The notes under the pieces were generated by a model. That model saw only the letters and a list, made by a program, of their open reading frames with translations, did no database searches and had not been told where the DNA came from. Shown piece by piece: positions 11,561-21,958 of a stretch of 64,000 bases of DNA (within the stretch, counting starts at the first letter, position 1; every line of letters begins with the position of its first letter). The stretch is taken from the NCBI RefSeq assembly GCF_023078275.1, contig NC_062990.1, positions 12,725,549 to 12,789,548 of the forward strand, given 5' to 3'. The translations under genes and the position numbers were made by a program. The DNA comes from Leguminivora glycinivorella (taxonomy: Eukaryota; Arthropoda; Insecta; Lepidoptera; Tortricidae).

Positions 11561-11929
11561 TTTGAAGAACCCATACTGTAGTTCATCGGGAATACCTCGA
11601 CAGGATACTTAAGTACAGAACCAAAAAATCATAACCCTCCTTTTGCGGCAGTTGGGTAAAGATGTTATAAGTATGCTACCGAATTAATGTATTTTAAAAA
11701 CGTCAACTAAAAAGTTAGGACCTTGTCACTTTTATTACTAGGGTCTTGTCTTAAGTATTGTTATTGTGACAAGGTTCTACGGCGGTTTATTTTTAAAACT
11801 AAAATCGGATTAGGTAAACCTGAATGGTCTTCGTAACAGTAACAGTGTGGATACATTTATACGAAAATATTTATAAGGTTTATAAAATGATAACTCCACA
11901 CTTTTGTCATACATGTCTATAAACAATAA

Positions 11930-12113
11930 ACCATACTTAGTAATATATAAATGGGAAAGTGTGTGTGTGTTTGTTTGTCCGTCTTTCACGGCAAAACGGA
12001 GCGGCGAATTGACATGATTTTTTAAGTGGAGATAGTTGAAGGGATGGAGAGTGACATAGGCTACTTTTTGTCTCTTTCTATTAACGCGAGCGAAGCTGCG
12101 GGCAAAAGGTAGT
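11930..12113 (+). mobile_element. Lep1-like short Helitron
   Basis: Copy of the 253 element in plus orientation. The start is altered to CCATACTTAGTAAT and the end reads GCGAAGCTGCGGGCAAAAGG, with GTAG where intact copies have CTAG. Confidence 0.55.
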
Positions 12114-12361
12114 AGCTTATAATTTACTACCATATTACTGAATAATAAATCAATAAATTTACGTAAAATGATTTCGTTTCATATACTTATCTGATTTATT
12201 TGCACAATAAAGGAGGTAAACCAGAAGGCGGATCGTCTAATGTAAGCGATTACCGCCGCCCATGGACACCCGCAACATCAAGAGTTGCAAATGCGTTGCC
12301 GGCATTAAAGTGACAAACGCTCTTTTTTGGATGTTTCTTTGATCATAATATAGCATAGTTT

Positions 12362-12599
12362 GACGACCGGTCTGGCGCAGTCGGTAGTGACGCTGCCTGC
12401 TGCGCCGCGTCCCGGGTTCGAATCCCGGTTAAGGGCTTTATTTGTGTGATGAGCACAGATATTTGTTCCTGAGTCATGGATGTTTTCTATGTATATAAGT
12501 ATTATATATATCGTTGCCTGAGTACACAAGCCTTCTTGAGCTTACCGTGGGCTCAGTCAATCTGTGTAAGAATGTCCTATAATATTTATTTATTTATTG
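12362..12599 (+). mobile_element. tRNA-derived SINE (family F)
   Basis: Full-length copy. A-box-like TGGCGCAGTCGGTAGTG is followed by the B box GGGTTCGAATCCC, then the family body with TGATGAGCACAGATATTTGT and a tail ending in TTTATTTATT. The tRNA-like head is part of the SINE, not a functional tRNA gene. Confidence 0.75.
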
Positions 12600-12674
12600 T
12601 AAAATTAGTTTTAGTATTATAGTCATACAAATATCAGCCAAATTAACCCTAGAATAATCTAGAAGAAGTCTCAC

Positions 12675-13239
12675 CATCAACATTCCCATCCGCATCTGTC
12701 GGAGGTCCCGTAAACTTAAGTCCCCTAGTCGTCTTATTCAACAAGACTAGATCTGCAGTCGTAGCCACAGAGAAGCCTAGTCCATGTCTCGACACTGAGG
12801 AGTTCCATTGCCACATACACATATCAGTCACATTCGAAGAGTTCTCAAAGTTACAATACACCCCTACCACTTGCGGGGTATACGTGTTCACGGACGCAGG
12901 TGTGTAATTAGGACCCGAAGGCCTGAGCGCGTCTATCTTCCGCGCTAACGAATCATTCGATGGCTTCTCATGCACAGTCAAAACCCCTTCGTTGTCATTC
13001 ATCATATCATCATTTATATTTAACTGACGCAATATATTCTTCTTCTTCCCAGGCTTTGTGCTATTTTTGAGTAAACTTGAAATCTGTTTTAAAGAACCTC
13101 GGTCTTTTGGGCTAGCGGACCTGGTTTCCTTTTCCGCCGCCATGGTCTTTTTCGTTTTATTTTCTGTTTTGACTTCATGTTGATCGCCGATCACGATCGC
13201 AACTATCACGAGAATGATGAATAGCCTGCCAAGCGCCAT
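12675..13239 (-). CDS. First coding exon of a secreted or membrane MAM-domain protein
   Basis: The exon encodes 188 residues plus one base. The N-terminus MALGRLFIILVIVAIVIG is a clear signal peptide or anchor. A basic, low-complexity stretch rich in Lys, Ser and Asn follows (about residues 25-75), with NxT/S glycosylation sequons. From about residue 125 the sequence VGVYCNFENSSNVTDMCMWQ has the CxFE...xCxW signature that opens a MAM (meprin/A5/mu) extracellular adhesion domain, continuing to LKFTGPPTDADGN. A good donor (GTGAGA on the minus strand) directly follows GATG, giving a phase-1 exit as is usual for extracellular modules. Read-through would stop after eight more codons and truncate the domain, so I end the exon at the donor. 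Later exons should lie at lower coordinates; none was found in the repeat-filled 12.6 kb to the left. The paralogue is not identified. Confidence 0.6.
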
Positions 13240-14250
13240 TAGTGATCGGAAATTTTCAGATAGCTATCTTTTTGCCGCTCGCAGCGGACTGACTTCGGAT
13301 TGACATTTTGCGCGTTACGCAGAAATCGGATGTTATTGTCGATGATTCGTAAATTATTCATAACAAAAGCGCTAATGTCCTCACGCCCTAATCGGGCCCT
13401 CAGCGGTGGCTATTTATTATCTTATCAAGCTGGTCGGAAACCACACGCTCTGATCTGCAATATGGGCAGTCCACAAGATTCGTCTTTGTCGGTCGATACG
13501 CGAGCGACGTCCGAACACATCATTACAAACTAAGGTGCCGAAACCGGCGGAACATTGATTCACTACCTAAGCCACTACATAAGCACTTAATAATAAATTC
13601 GCAAATATTTCACAACTACAAAACTCGTCCGGCGGTCCCTGGAAAAACGAACGACACAGTCAAATGGACGAACAGGCGATGTCTACAAAACAGCTTCGCA
13701 GCCTCCGAAACCGCGCCAAACACATTTTCAGCTCGCGATATAACACTGGGACTATAATAAAAACCGATTCTCCAAATATATCGCCCGAAATTTTCAATTT
13801 TCACCACTAATATTACGTTTTAACAGCTCAGTATAACAAGGTAGATACATCGCCATCCCACTCCCGGAGCGCAGCGCCGCGGTGGGAGTATGCGGAACTA
13901 AGCGCCCGAGGACCGAAATAATCATTACTTTTCGCGAGATGTGATCTTAGAGCGACTGATGCTGCGCAGGTGTCAACTCGCCTTCAGACAATCCAGCCCT
14001 TTCCCGGGCTTTCGCGCAGGATGTCGCTGCGTCCGGCACCGGATATGACATTGGTCCAATTAGGATCACTGCTCACGTCAAACACCTCCCATTGGCCCGT
14101 CCTATCGCCATCCCTTCTTATTGGCTGGTGCTAAAATTACCGCGTAAACGAGCCAATGGTGAGCAGCACCGGATATTGCATGAAGAAAATTTCCTCAGAG
14201 ATTTGTTTACGCGAACGGTGAGAGGTTGTCGTTTTTCACCGATTTCCGAT
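13240..14250. promoter_or_regulatory. GC-rich, CCAAT-rich candidate promoter region
   Basis: Sequence upstream of the MAM-protein start is notably GC- and CpG-rich (13850-14000). Within about 110 bp at 14048-14158 there are five CCAAT/ATTGG motifs in both orientations plus a CACGTCA element near 14073. No TATA box stands out. It may serve the minus-strand MAM gene through an untranslated first exon, or act divergently. The function is inferred from composition only. Confidence 0.35.
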
Positions 14251-15480
14251 AGCTGCGGATATTAAATCGGAATCCCTTATTACCTATCCCCTCACCGGAG
14301 ACCTATCTCCGTTTTGAAAAATGCTCAATTTAAAAGGATTTAGAAAATGCTGAAACAAGTTTTTCAGGGGTTTCATTCGTCATGTTCCTAAATAAAAGTG
14401 ATCGATAATATTTTTCTTTTGAAAGAACACAGAAAGTGTTGCGAATCAATTATGATAACAATGATTACTAATTTACATGCTCTTGAATAGTGTGTGCAAT
14501 TGAGAGGTAAGTGGTTTCAATGTTTAAATACAATAATGAATGAAAATTAGGGCATTTTCAAGTGAACAATCAACTGTGTGTATGTGTGAATGAGAGCGAA
14601 CTGACAGCTCACTAGACTAGATTAGGGCCATGCGTTCTGAAACCATCTTGGTTACTTATTGTTTTAAACGAATTAAATTTTTAATGAAGTCCATACATTT
14701 ATCCTTAATTATCATTTAGCGTTTGACTTATAAATATATTTCCCAACAATATTACTTACAAGGAAACTACGATTTCGATTTATGTACGAAATTGTTCTTC
14801 CCGTGACATAACGTAAACAATTAATCTATGCGACAGATTAGTTTTAGAACGCCTCACCACTCCTTGCGGTTTCTTTTGTGGTCTCTAGATTTTTTGTGCA
14901 AAAAATAAATAATTAAATTGTGTAAAAGTCGGTGAAGGTGAATAAAAATGTGTGCTACTCGGAATTGTCCTATCTTATTGTATGGTATGTGTTACACTTG
15001 TTTCGCAATCCATTGTTCTGTAGTTTGAAACCTCCACGTACTTACGGAAATAAATAAACAAAACGGTATTCTACTAATACCGATCTATTTTGGAGTGTTA
15101 GAAACTAATAACAGAACACACTAAAAGATTGAGTGTTTATTTTGATTCATACTGGTTGGGACGTTCTAACGAAAGTTTAAATATAGAACAAAACCTAAAT
15201 TAAGTTTATCCATAATTTCAACATGATTTCATAGTCTACAATATAAAGTGGACTCATCTCATGACGATTATGATTTATCTGTCGTTATTTTAATGATAAG
15301 ATTGTATCCATCCAATTGCAATAGGTATATGATTTTTTGTACTATTATAATCATTTAAATTAAAATACATCACATATTACTTGAGTTTAAATGAATGTAG
15401 TGATCAAACCCGGGCTTAAAGACATAGACCTCATTTATACAGGTAGGCACTTCATAATCTCAAAACCATTTAGGTAGGTT
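14250..15480. other. Intergenic or intronic sequence without recognised features
   Basis: AT-rich, apparently single-copy within the window. No exon, RNA gene or repeat was recognised. Confidence 0.4.
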
Positions 15481-15487
15481 CTCTAGG

Positions 15488-15679
15488 CTACTGATGTGCA
15501 GATGGAAAGTTTCCAAAATTCTGATATTTTCACATAGGAAAACTTCGGAAATTTTGTATGGATGGAAACTTTCCATTTCATAAATTTTAATTCCCTTTAT
15601 TTTTTCGTGAAAGTTTTGTGAATTTTTCAAGAAATTTAAGATTTTTTTGGAAAGCTTCCGCCACTTGCACATCACTACC
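15488..15679. mobile_element. hAT-like MITE
   Basis: Inverted ends TACTGATGTGCAGATGGAAA (left) and the complement of TAGTGATGTGCAAGTGGCGG (right) are bounded by 8-bp near-identical repeats CTCTAGGC and CCCTAGGC. An 8-bp duplication with central TA suits the hAT superfamily. The interior is AT-rich and non-coding. Confidence 0.55.
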
Positions 15680-16099
15680 CTAGGCCCCTATTCCCGAGCC
15701 TGATGGAGCTAGGTCAAAATAATGATCTTGGTTGAAATCGGCTAAAGCCGCTAAAATTGTATTATTTATAAAGTTAAGGATTGGCTGGCGAGGTTGAAGT
15801 TTCCTCCCAGGATTGGAAAAATAAGAAATTGTGTGCCATGTGTTCCTAATGAGGGACAAAAGGAGTACATCAAAGTTACTTGTGGGTCATGCCAGAATGC
15901 GGATCCTCAAATAAGGAATCCGTATGAAAAAAATAATTGCGGCACACAAGAGGTTAAACAAAAACAGTACTTTGAGTTCTAGCAAATTAATAAATAAAAA
16001 AATTAAAAAATCTGGTAATTACTGACATACAAATAAATCAAAGACTTATTTCAGTCAAGCAGATTTTAACATCAAAGTATCATTACTATTTATTTTTTT

Positions 16100-16284
16100 G
16101 ATATTTGCCAGTTGCTTTACGGTGAAGGAAAACATCGTGAGGAAACCGGACTAATTCCAATAAGGCCTAGTTACCCTTCAGGTGGAAGGTCAGATGGCAG
16201 TCGCTTTCCTAAAAAACTAGCTCCTGCGCCAAATCTTGGGATTAGTTGTCAAAGCGGACCCCAGGTTCGAACGCAAGGAGGATG
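16100..16284 (+). mobile_element. tRNA-derived SINE (family J), head missing
   Basis: Matches the body of the complete copy at 53487: GATATTTGCCAGTTGCTTTA, GGAAAACATCGTGAGGAAAC, TTGGGATTAGTTGTCAAAGC. It ends in a GATGATGATG tail. Confidence 0.6.
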
Positions 16285-16513
16285 ATGATGAGTTTATAAG
16301 ATATTCCCTAACACAATTTGCTAAAAACATATCTCATTAATATGAACATTATTTAGCTGATAACAAGTCTAATGCATAATGATTAATTGCTTATATCTAA
16401 TCATTGGAATGAAAACAGATGATTATTCAGAGATTATAGGATTTTGATAAAACAAATCATTTGATATAGTATGAAATCAATTATTAGAGGAAAACGTTCC
16501 TGAGTGTTGTAGA

Positions 16514-18410
16514 GACCTTTATTTTGAACATGTTTGTACCTCAGATATAGTAAAGGCATTTAAATCAATTAATGTCAAAAAAACTAGTGACCTCTGGGGG
16601 GTCTCCGTCCATGCCGTAAAATCCTTAGTTGAGATTGTAGCGCCTGACTTAGCAGTTATATTCAACAACAGTGTTGACTGCGGCGAGTTTCCTGATCTAA
16701 TGAAACATAGCAAAATAACTCCTTTATTTAAATCCGGCAGCCACTCTGACCCCACTAACTTTAGACCAATATCTGTGCTGCCAACTTTCAGTAAAATATT
16801 TGAAAAATTAGTTCTTTCTCAATTAGTACGACATTTTAACGTTAATAATTTAATGCATAATAAGCAATTTGGCTTCACACGGGGTCGCTCGACAACCGAT
16901 GCTGGTGTTGAGCTAATTAAGCATATTTTCGATGCCTGGGAGGAGTCACAGATGCTTTAGGTATCTTTTGTGATTTATCTAAGGCCTTTGACTGTGTTTG
17001 TCATGAAACATTGATCAGGAAACTACATTATTATGGAGTCAGAGGATCAGCACTAGATTTACTCAAGTCCTACTTAAATGGTAGAATACAAAGGGTAGAT
17101 GTCAATGGACAGAGATCAACTGGGTCATTGGTCTCTATGGGTGTACCACAGGGATCAATATTGGGGCCTTTCCTGTTCCTTATCTACATAAATGACTTGC
17201 CATTCCTTGTAAAGACCCACCATGATATAGTATTGTTTGCAGACGACACCTCACTTATTTTCAAACTCAAACGACAGCAACAAGCTCACAGTGATGTAAA
17301 CAATGCTATCTCTAAAGTAGTGAACTGGTTCAATGCTAATAATTTATTATTAAATGAAAAAAAGACTAAATGTATTAAGTTTGTCACTAATAGTAACGTA
17401 AGGAATGAGCAAACAAGTGTCGTTGTGAAGGATGAGGAATTAGAACTGGTAGATAGTACAGTTTTTCTTGGTATAACTTTAGATTCTAAACTTCAGTGGG
17501 GTCCCCATATTGTTAACCTCTCGAATAGACTTAGTTCTGCAGCTTTTGCAGTGAGCAAGATCCGTCAGTTAACAGACGTGAAAACAGCTCGATTAGTTTA
17601 TTTTAGTTACTTTCACAGCATTATGTCATATGGTATTTTACTTTGGGGCAGTGCCATATTTATTTATTCTGCAGAAGAGGGCTATTCGAGCAATATATAA
17701 AATGAACCATAGAGACTCACTTAGAGATAAATTTAAGGACATTAATATAATGACAGTGCATTGTCAATATATTTATGAGAATATTATGTATGTACATAAA
17801 AACATTTGTAATTTTAAGAAAAACTGTGATGTACATAATATAAATACTAGAAATAAACATAAACTCGCGGTGCCCTTCACACGGCTCTGTAAAATTAAAA
17901 AATCATTCATGGGTAATTGTGTTCGATTTTATAATAAACTTCCGAATCATATTACTGACTTGTCAATTAATAAATTTAAGAATCATGTAAAGCGTGTACT
18001 CATTTCCAAAGCTTATTATACAACACAAGACTACATGAATGATAAAACAACGTGGGATTAATTGTTATTCGAAATGGTTTCTTATTTTTACGTTTTTTAT
18101 TATTATTATTATTGTTGATGAAATTAATATTGTATTTTTTTGGACATTGGATTTTTCCTAGAAATATTCTAGACATGTATTTTTATATATACATATACCT
18201 AATTATATATTTTTTGTTTAACGATTATTTTTATATGAAATTGTATATTATAGACTCAATATTATTATGAACAATAATTTACAACAATAAATTGCTCTGA
18301 TAATTAGGTTAGATTAAGATCATAATATATATGTAATGAACTATTCATAAGAGCTTGTAACTAGGCCTACATGAATAAAGATATTTTGAATTGAATTGAA
18401 TTGAAATACT
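16514..18410 (+). mobile_element. 5'-truncated non-LTR retrotransposon (jockey/CR1-type)
   Basis: A LINE copy carrying only the reverse transcriptase half. It is flanked by a 9-bp duplication TGTTGTAGA at 16505-16513 and 18411-18419. The 3' end is a (TTGAA)n-type tail, the kind used by several jockey-superfamily lineages. The left end is internal to the RT reading frame, so it is a typical dead-on-arrival insertion. Confidence 0.85.
16519..18061 (+). pseudogene. Reverse transcriptase fragment of the LINE, frameshifted
   Basis: RT motifs are read in order across three frames: NFRPISVLPTFSKIFEKLV, QFGFTRGRSTTDA (to about 16958), FCDLSKAFDCVCHETLIRKL, GVPQGSILGPFLFLIYINDL and the catalytic FADDTSLIF (about 17240), then ILQKRAIRAIYKMN and the C-terminal KLPNHITDL region. 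One frameshift falls near 16955 and another near 17655, and the endonuclease domain is absent. The order and wording fit the jockey/CR1 group; the exact clade is not determined. It cannot encode a working enzyme. Confidence 0.85.
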
Positions 18411-18419
18411 TGTTGTAGA

Positions 18420-20280
18420 ATGGAATGTTAAAAACTTCGTTCAATTTTTATCACACTTAGACAAGAAGTTAATGCATATTGTGTAGTGGAAATCAAGGTC
18501 CTCACTCATTCAATAGTACCATTATTTAGTCATCAAAATTTTATTCAAGCCATTGTAGTGACAAATCATTTACTTTATATTACACTAAATACTCATACCA
18601 AATAAATACCTACAAATACAAATATAGACCCTTTATAGTATATAATAAGCATTTAATAATTTTACACAATAGGTACAATGAACTTCTGCAAAAAGTTCAC
18701 AATACTTTTCGGCAATCTATAAGTAAAAACATCTAAGGAAAAAAATACCACTATGCCAACGAAATTCAAACCTTACTAGTATGGGTATAAGGTGCAGCAT
18801 AGAGATTATTCTTTGTTTCCTGTCTAAAGTAGTGATTCATTATTTCCTGTTGAGTCTGGTAGTTTTTTTAATTAGTTAATTTGGTGTTGTTTTAGACTAA
18901 GCCGAGCATTGTTTGACATCTTGTTATTTTTAACTTTTGTTGTGAGTAATCATCTTCTAGTCTAGTAGAAGAGGCTTGCTTGGGGAACATAGTCCGCGTT
19001 GCAACATTTGCAACATATTCTCAAGAATTTACACAAACAGTTTTTACCAAAGAGAAATTTTAGAATTTGAGCCCTATTGGGATTAGTCCAGTTTTATTAG
19101 TTGAAAATGAAAACCAATTTTCTCATTTTACTAAATTTAAAAAAAAATTCGCAATTAATAATTAATTAATAATATTGTTTTTTTACAATGTTTGTAGTTG
19201 TAGTATCATAATTAAAAAATATATGATATCTTAAAATAACAACCCATAAGTTCCTAAGTAAATGGTCTAACTGAATGATGCATTTGAGTCATTTCTGACA
19301 AATCAATATTATGCTTACTATTCATTGTAAGTCCATTTAGCACATTTAGAATGATATGGGGCATCAATGTGTATCTAATTGTGTACTGTACCTTCTTTAT
19401 TAGGATGCTTAACATAACCTAGTTAAGTTTGTACTTATCTATGATTCCATTCTGTTGTAAATTTCTTGTTAAAATAAAACCTAAAGACTAAAAGACTATT
19501 CAAAAAACTTAACAAAAGTTTAAATGGACATATATTCAGGTAAATAATAATATAGTGTATATATCAAGTTTAAGGTAAGTAGGGCTGAAGAATTACTTTG
19601 GCCACATTTACTTTACATTTTTGAATCCAACTGTGCACACATTTCATCTACATTACTAGAGACTAACTCGGCTTCGCATGAGGTTATACAAAACCTTATC
19701 AAATGATATGCCTGAAACCTTCCTCAACAGTCACTCTGTTGATAGCTCAAAATCGCATGAAAATCGATTCAGTATTTTTTTTTAGTTCATCGCGAATAGA
19801 CGTTTTATAACTATTAATCATTTCAATAGCTCACGTCACAGATAAAAGAAAAACTTATGGAAATACCAAAGCACTTATAATTAATACCTCATAACAGAGG
19901 CGGCTTGTGGCTGTAATATGTGGGTGTTCACTCAAACTCTCATTGTGAGCACCAAGATCTTACATGTATGTAGATACCTAGTATGACGGTACTCCTGTGT
20001 GGATTTTCGATATGCTGAATCTAAGGCCTTGCATATTTCCTTACGACCGATCATTCAAACGGGTTTCAGTCCACGCACACACCACCTCCGTCGTCCGCGC
20101 CACTTCCAAATAAAAGAAATGGAAAAACAGTTTGTCACTTTTGTCACACTCACAATAACCACTGGGCTTTTAATTCTAATCGTGTTGCTAAAGTTTTTTC
20201 ACACACTTTTATAAATGTCACATTGCATCCATCCATACTCACACACTGAAATTATTTTACACTTGCAATTAAAACAATTT
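18420..20280. other. AT-rich sequence without recognised genes
   Basis: No coding exon or RNA gene was recognised. A fragment near 19640-19800 resembles lepidopteran Helitron-type repeats (CTAACTCGGCTTCGC) but is too diverged to delimit. Confidence 0.4.
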
Positions 20281-20560
20281 AATTATGCGGTTTCAAATTA
20301 AGTCTAAATCGTATTCCCGCGGGTGCCTAAAACTTGTTTACTTAAGTAACAAAATAGCGCGCGAAATAAGTACGAGGATGACAGCGGCGCGCATCGCGCC
20401 TGCGCTGTGCAACGTGGCGGCAATCAAGGACAAACGCACAGACCTATATCGAGATAGAAGGAAAAAGCTCGGCGGTTGACAAGACCAACCGTGTAACATT
20501 TTGCATGAACACTTGACGTCACGAATATGAGTTGACTCGACAGTTTGAATAGCTAATTTT
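20280..20560. other. GC/CpG-rich island in AT-rich surroundings
   Basis: GCGCGCGAAATAAG and GCGGCGCGCATCGCGCCTGC stand out from the AT-rich background. TMC needs a non-coding 5' exon upstream of 25367, so this is one candidate for its promoter. I see no TATA box or decisive donor, so this is only a suggestion. Confidence 0.25.
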
Positions 20561-21958
20561 TACGTCGCTCGTAATCTAAGAACAAATGAAATTATTTTCA
20601 TTACACGCATTGTTATGACACTTATTTCTTTTTTATATACATATCGCTCGCTTTGAACGCACGCCAAGTCGAGGTTGTCAAATTAAAGCCGCAATGAACA
20701 AAAGACTGTCGTTTGCGGCGAGGAAAGAGGTCGTTGAGTCTTCTTTTTGCCACGCGAATGATACTTTTGCCTTCTATTTTGATATAGTTCTGTGGTCGGT
20801 GCGGCGCTCCCGATTTACCTAATATTTCATAGATAATCGTCTGTCTCACGCGTGGAGCTGTGTCTAAGCTTCTCTTTCGCTCTTACTGAATTTTCTATTG
20901 ATGAATGCATTGAATCTTTTTCCATAGGAGCGCAATTGAAAGCGCTCCGTTGAGCGCGGTGCGTATGAAATTGTAGGAAGGGAGTTGGCGGAGTAATAGT
21001 CAGTTTAATGAACTTTTAAGAAATATAAGTAATTGTTTAATTGGGCTTAACTTTTTTGCGATACTTTTTTAAAATAGTAGTACATTAATTAGAGGTATCA
21101 TAACTGATGTATTACTATAATTTACTTGTGATTATTTCTGGGAGTGCACCGCACAAGCGCACTTTAGGGCGAGCCGCTACTGCCTCATAATAGTCTTTTT
21201 GATTTCCTGTATAAACATAAACACATATTTATGGCAATACTGATAATTTCAGATAACACTTCGATATCAGTATACGTAATCCTAGACTAGTTCTATTATA
21301 ATTTTAATTGAGAGAAGTGTTGTTTTAGTATTGATTAAAAACATTAAATTACCTATTGTATTCTTGAAGAAAAGGAATGTGAAATAATTTGCCTGAGACG
21401 AGTTTCGAACTCACGACCGGGGAACACAGCCGTGAGCTGCAGTGTATTATAGATTGGTGTTTTACGTTTTCTGCTAATATTTCCTTATATGAGTATATGG
21501 CATAAGGAAATCGAAAGGGTGTGATTATTACCTAAGTTCTGTAGCCTACTGACATTGACAAGTACTTTATTAGGTAAGCAATGATATTTACAAAATGATA
21601 AAAGTTATCACATAACAGTAAAACGCTCTTAATATAATTTTACATTACCTATGGGTACTGTAGGATAGGGCCGCCAAGGTAAAATAAAATACTGAATAAA
21701 TATTTACCGTTTATATACACCACCACCACCAAACGTGGAAAAAGCACAAATAATGTGCAAAATAAAACATGTCGTGTGTCGCTTATTGACATGACAGAAT
21801 TCTGAAAAAATCTGTACAAAAAATAAAAGACGCGCGCTGGAAGCGGCATCCATACCGGTCAGGCTGCCACGCACGGAGGTTGGTAGTTCCGTCGCCTACA
21901 GTATATATGAAAACAAAAATGGCGGACTTTATGCCGTAAGGAAAATGCTACCGTATTA

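Noticed and set aside
12380..12425. tRNA gene suggested by GGGTTCGAATCCC
   Set aside because: Same head and body occur at several other loci; it is the tRNA-derived head of a SINE. The same applies near 36330, 51800, 53490 and 57240.
15794..15982. 62-codon frame with several Cys residues (possible zinc-finger tail of a transposase)
   Set aside because: The Cys spacing is suggestive of a piggyBac-type tail but nothing around it supports this; too weak to call.
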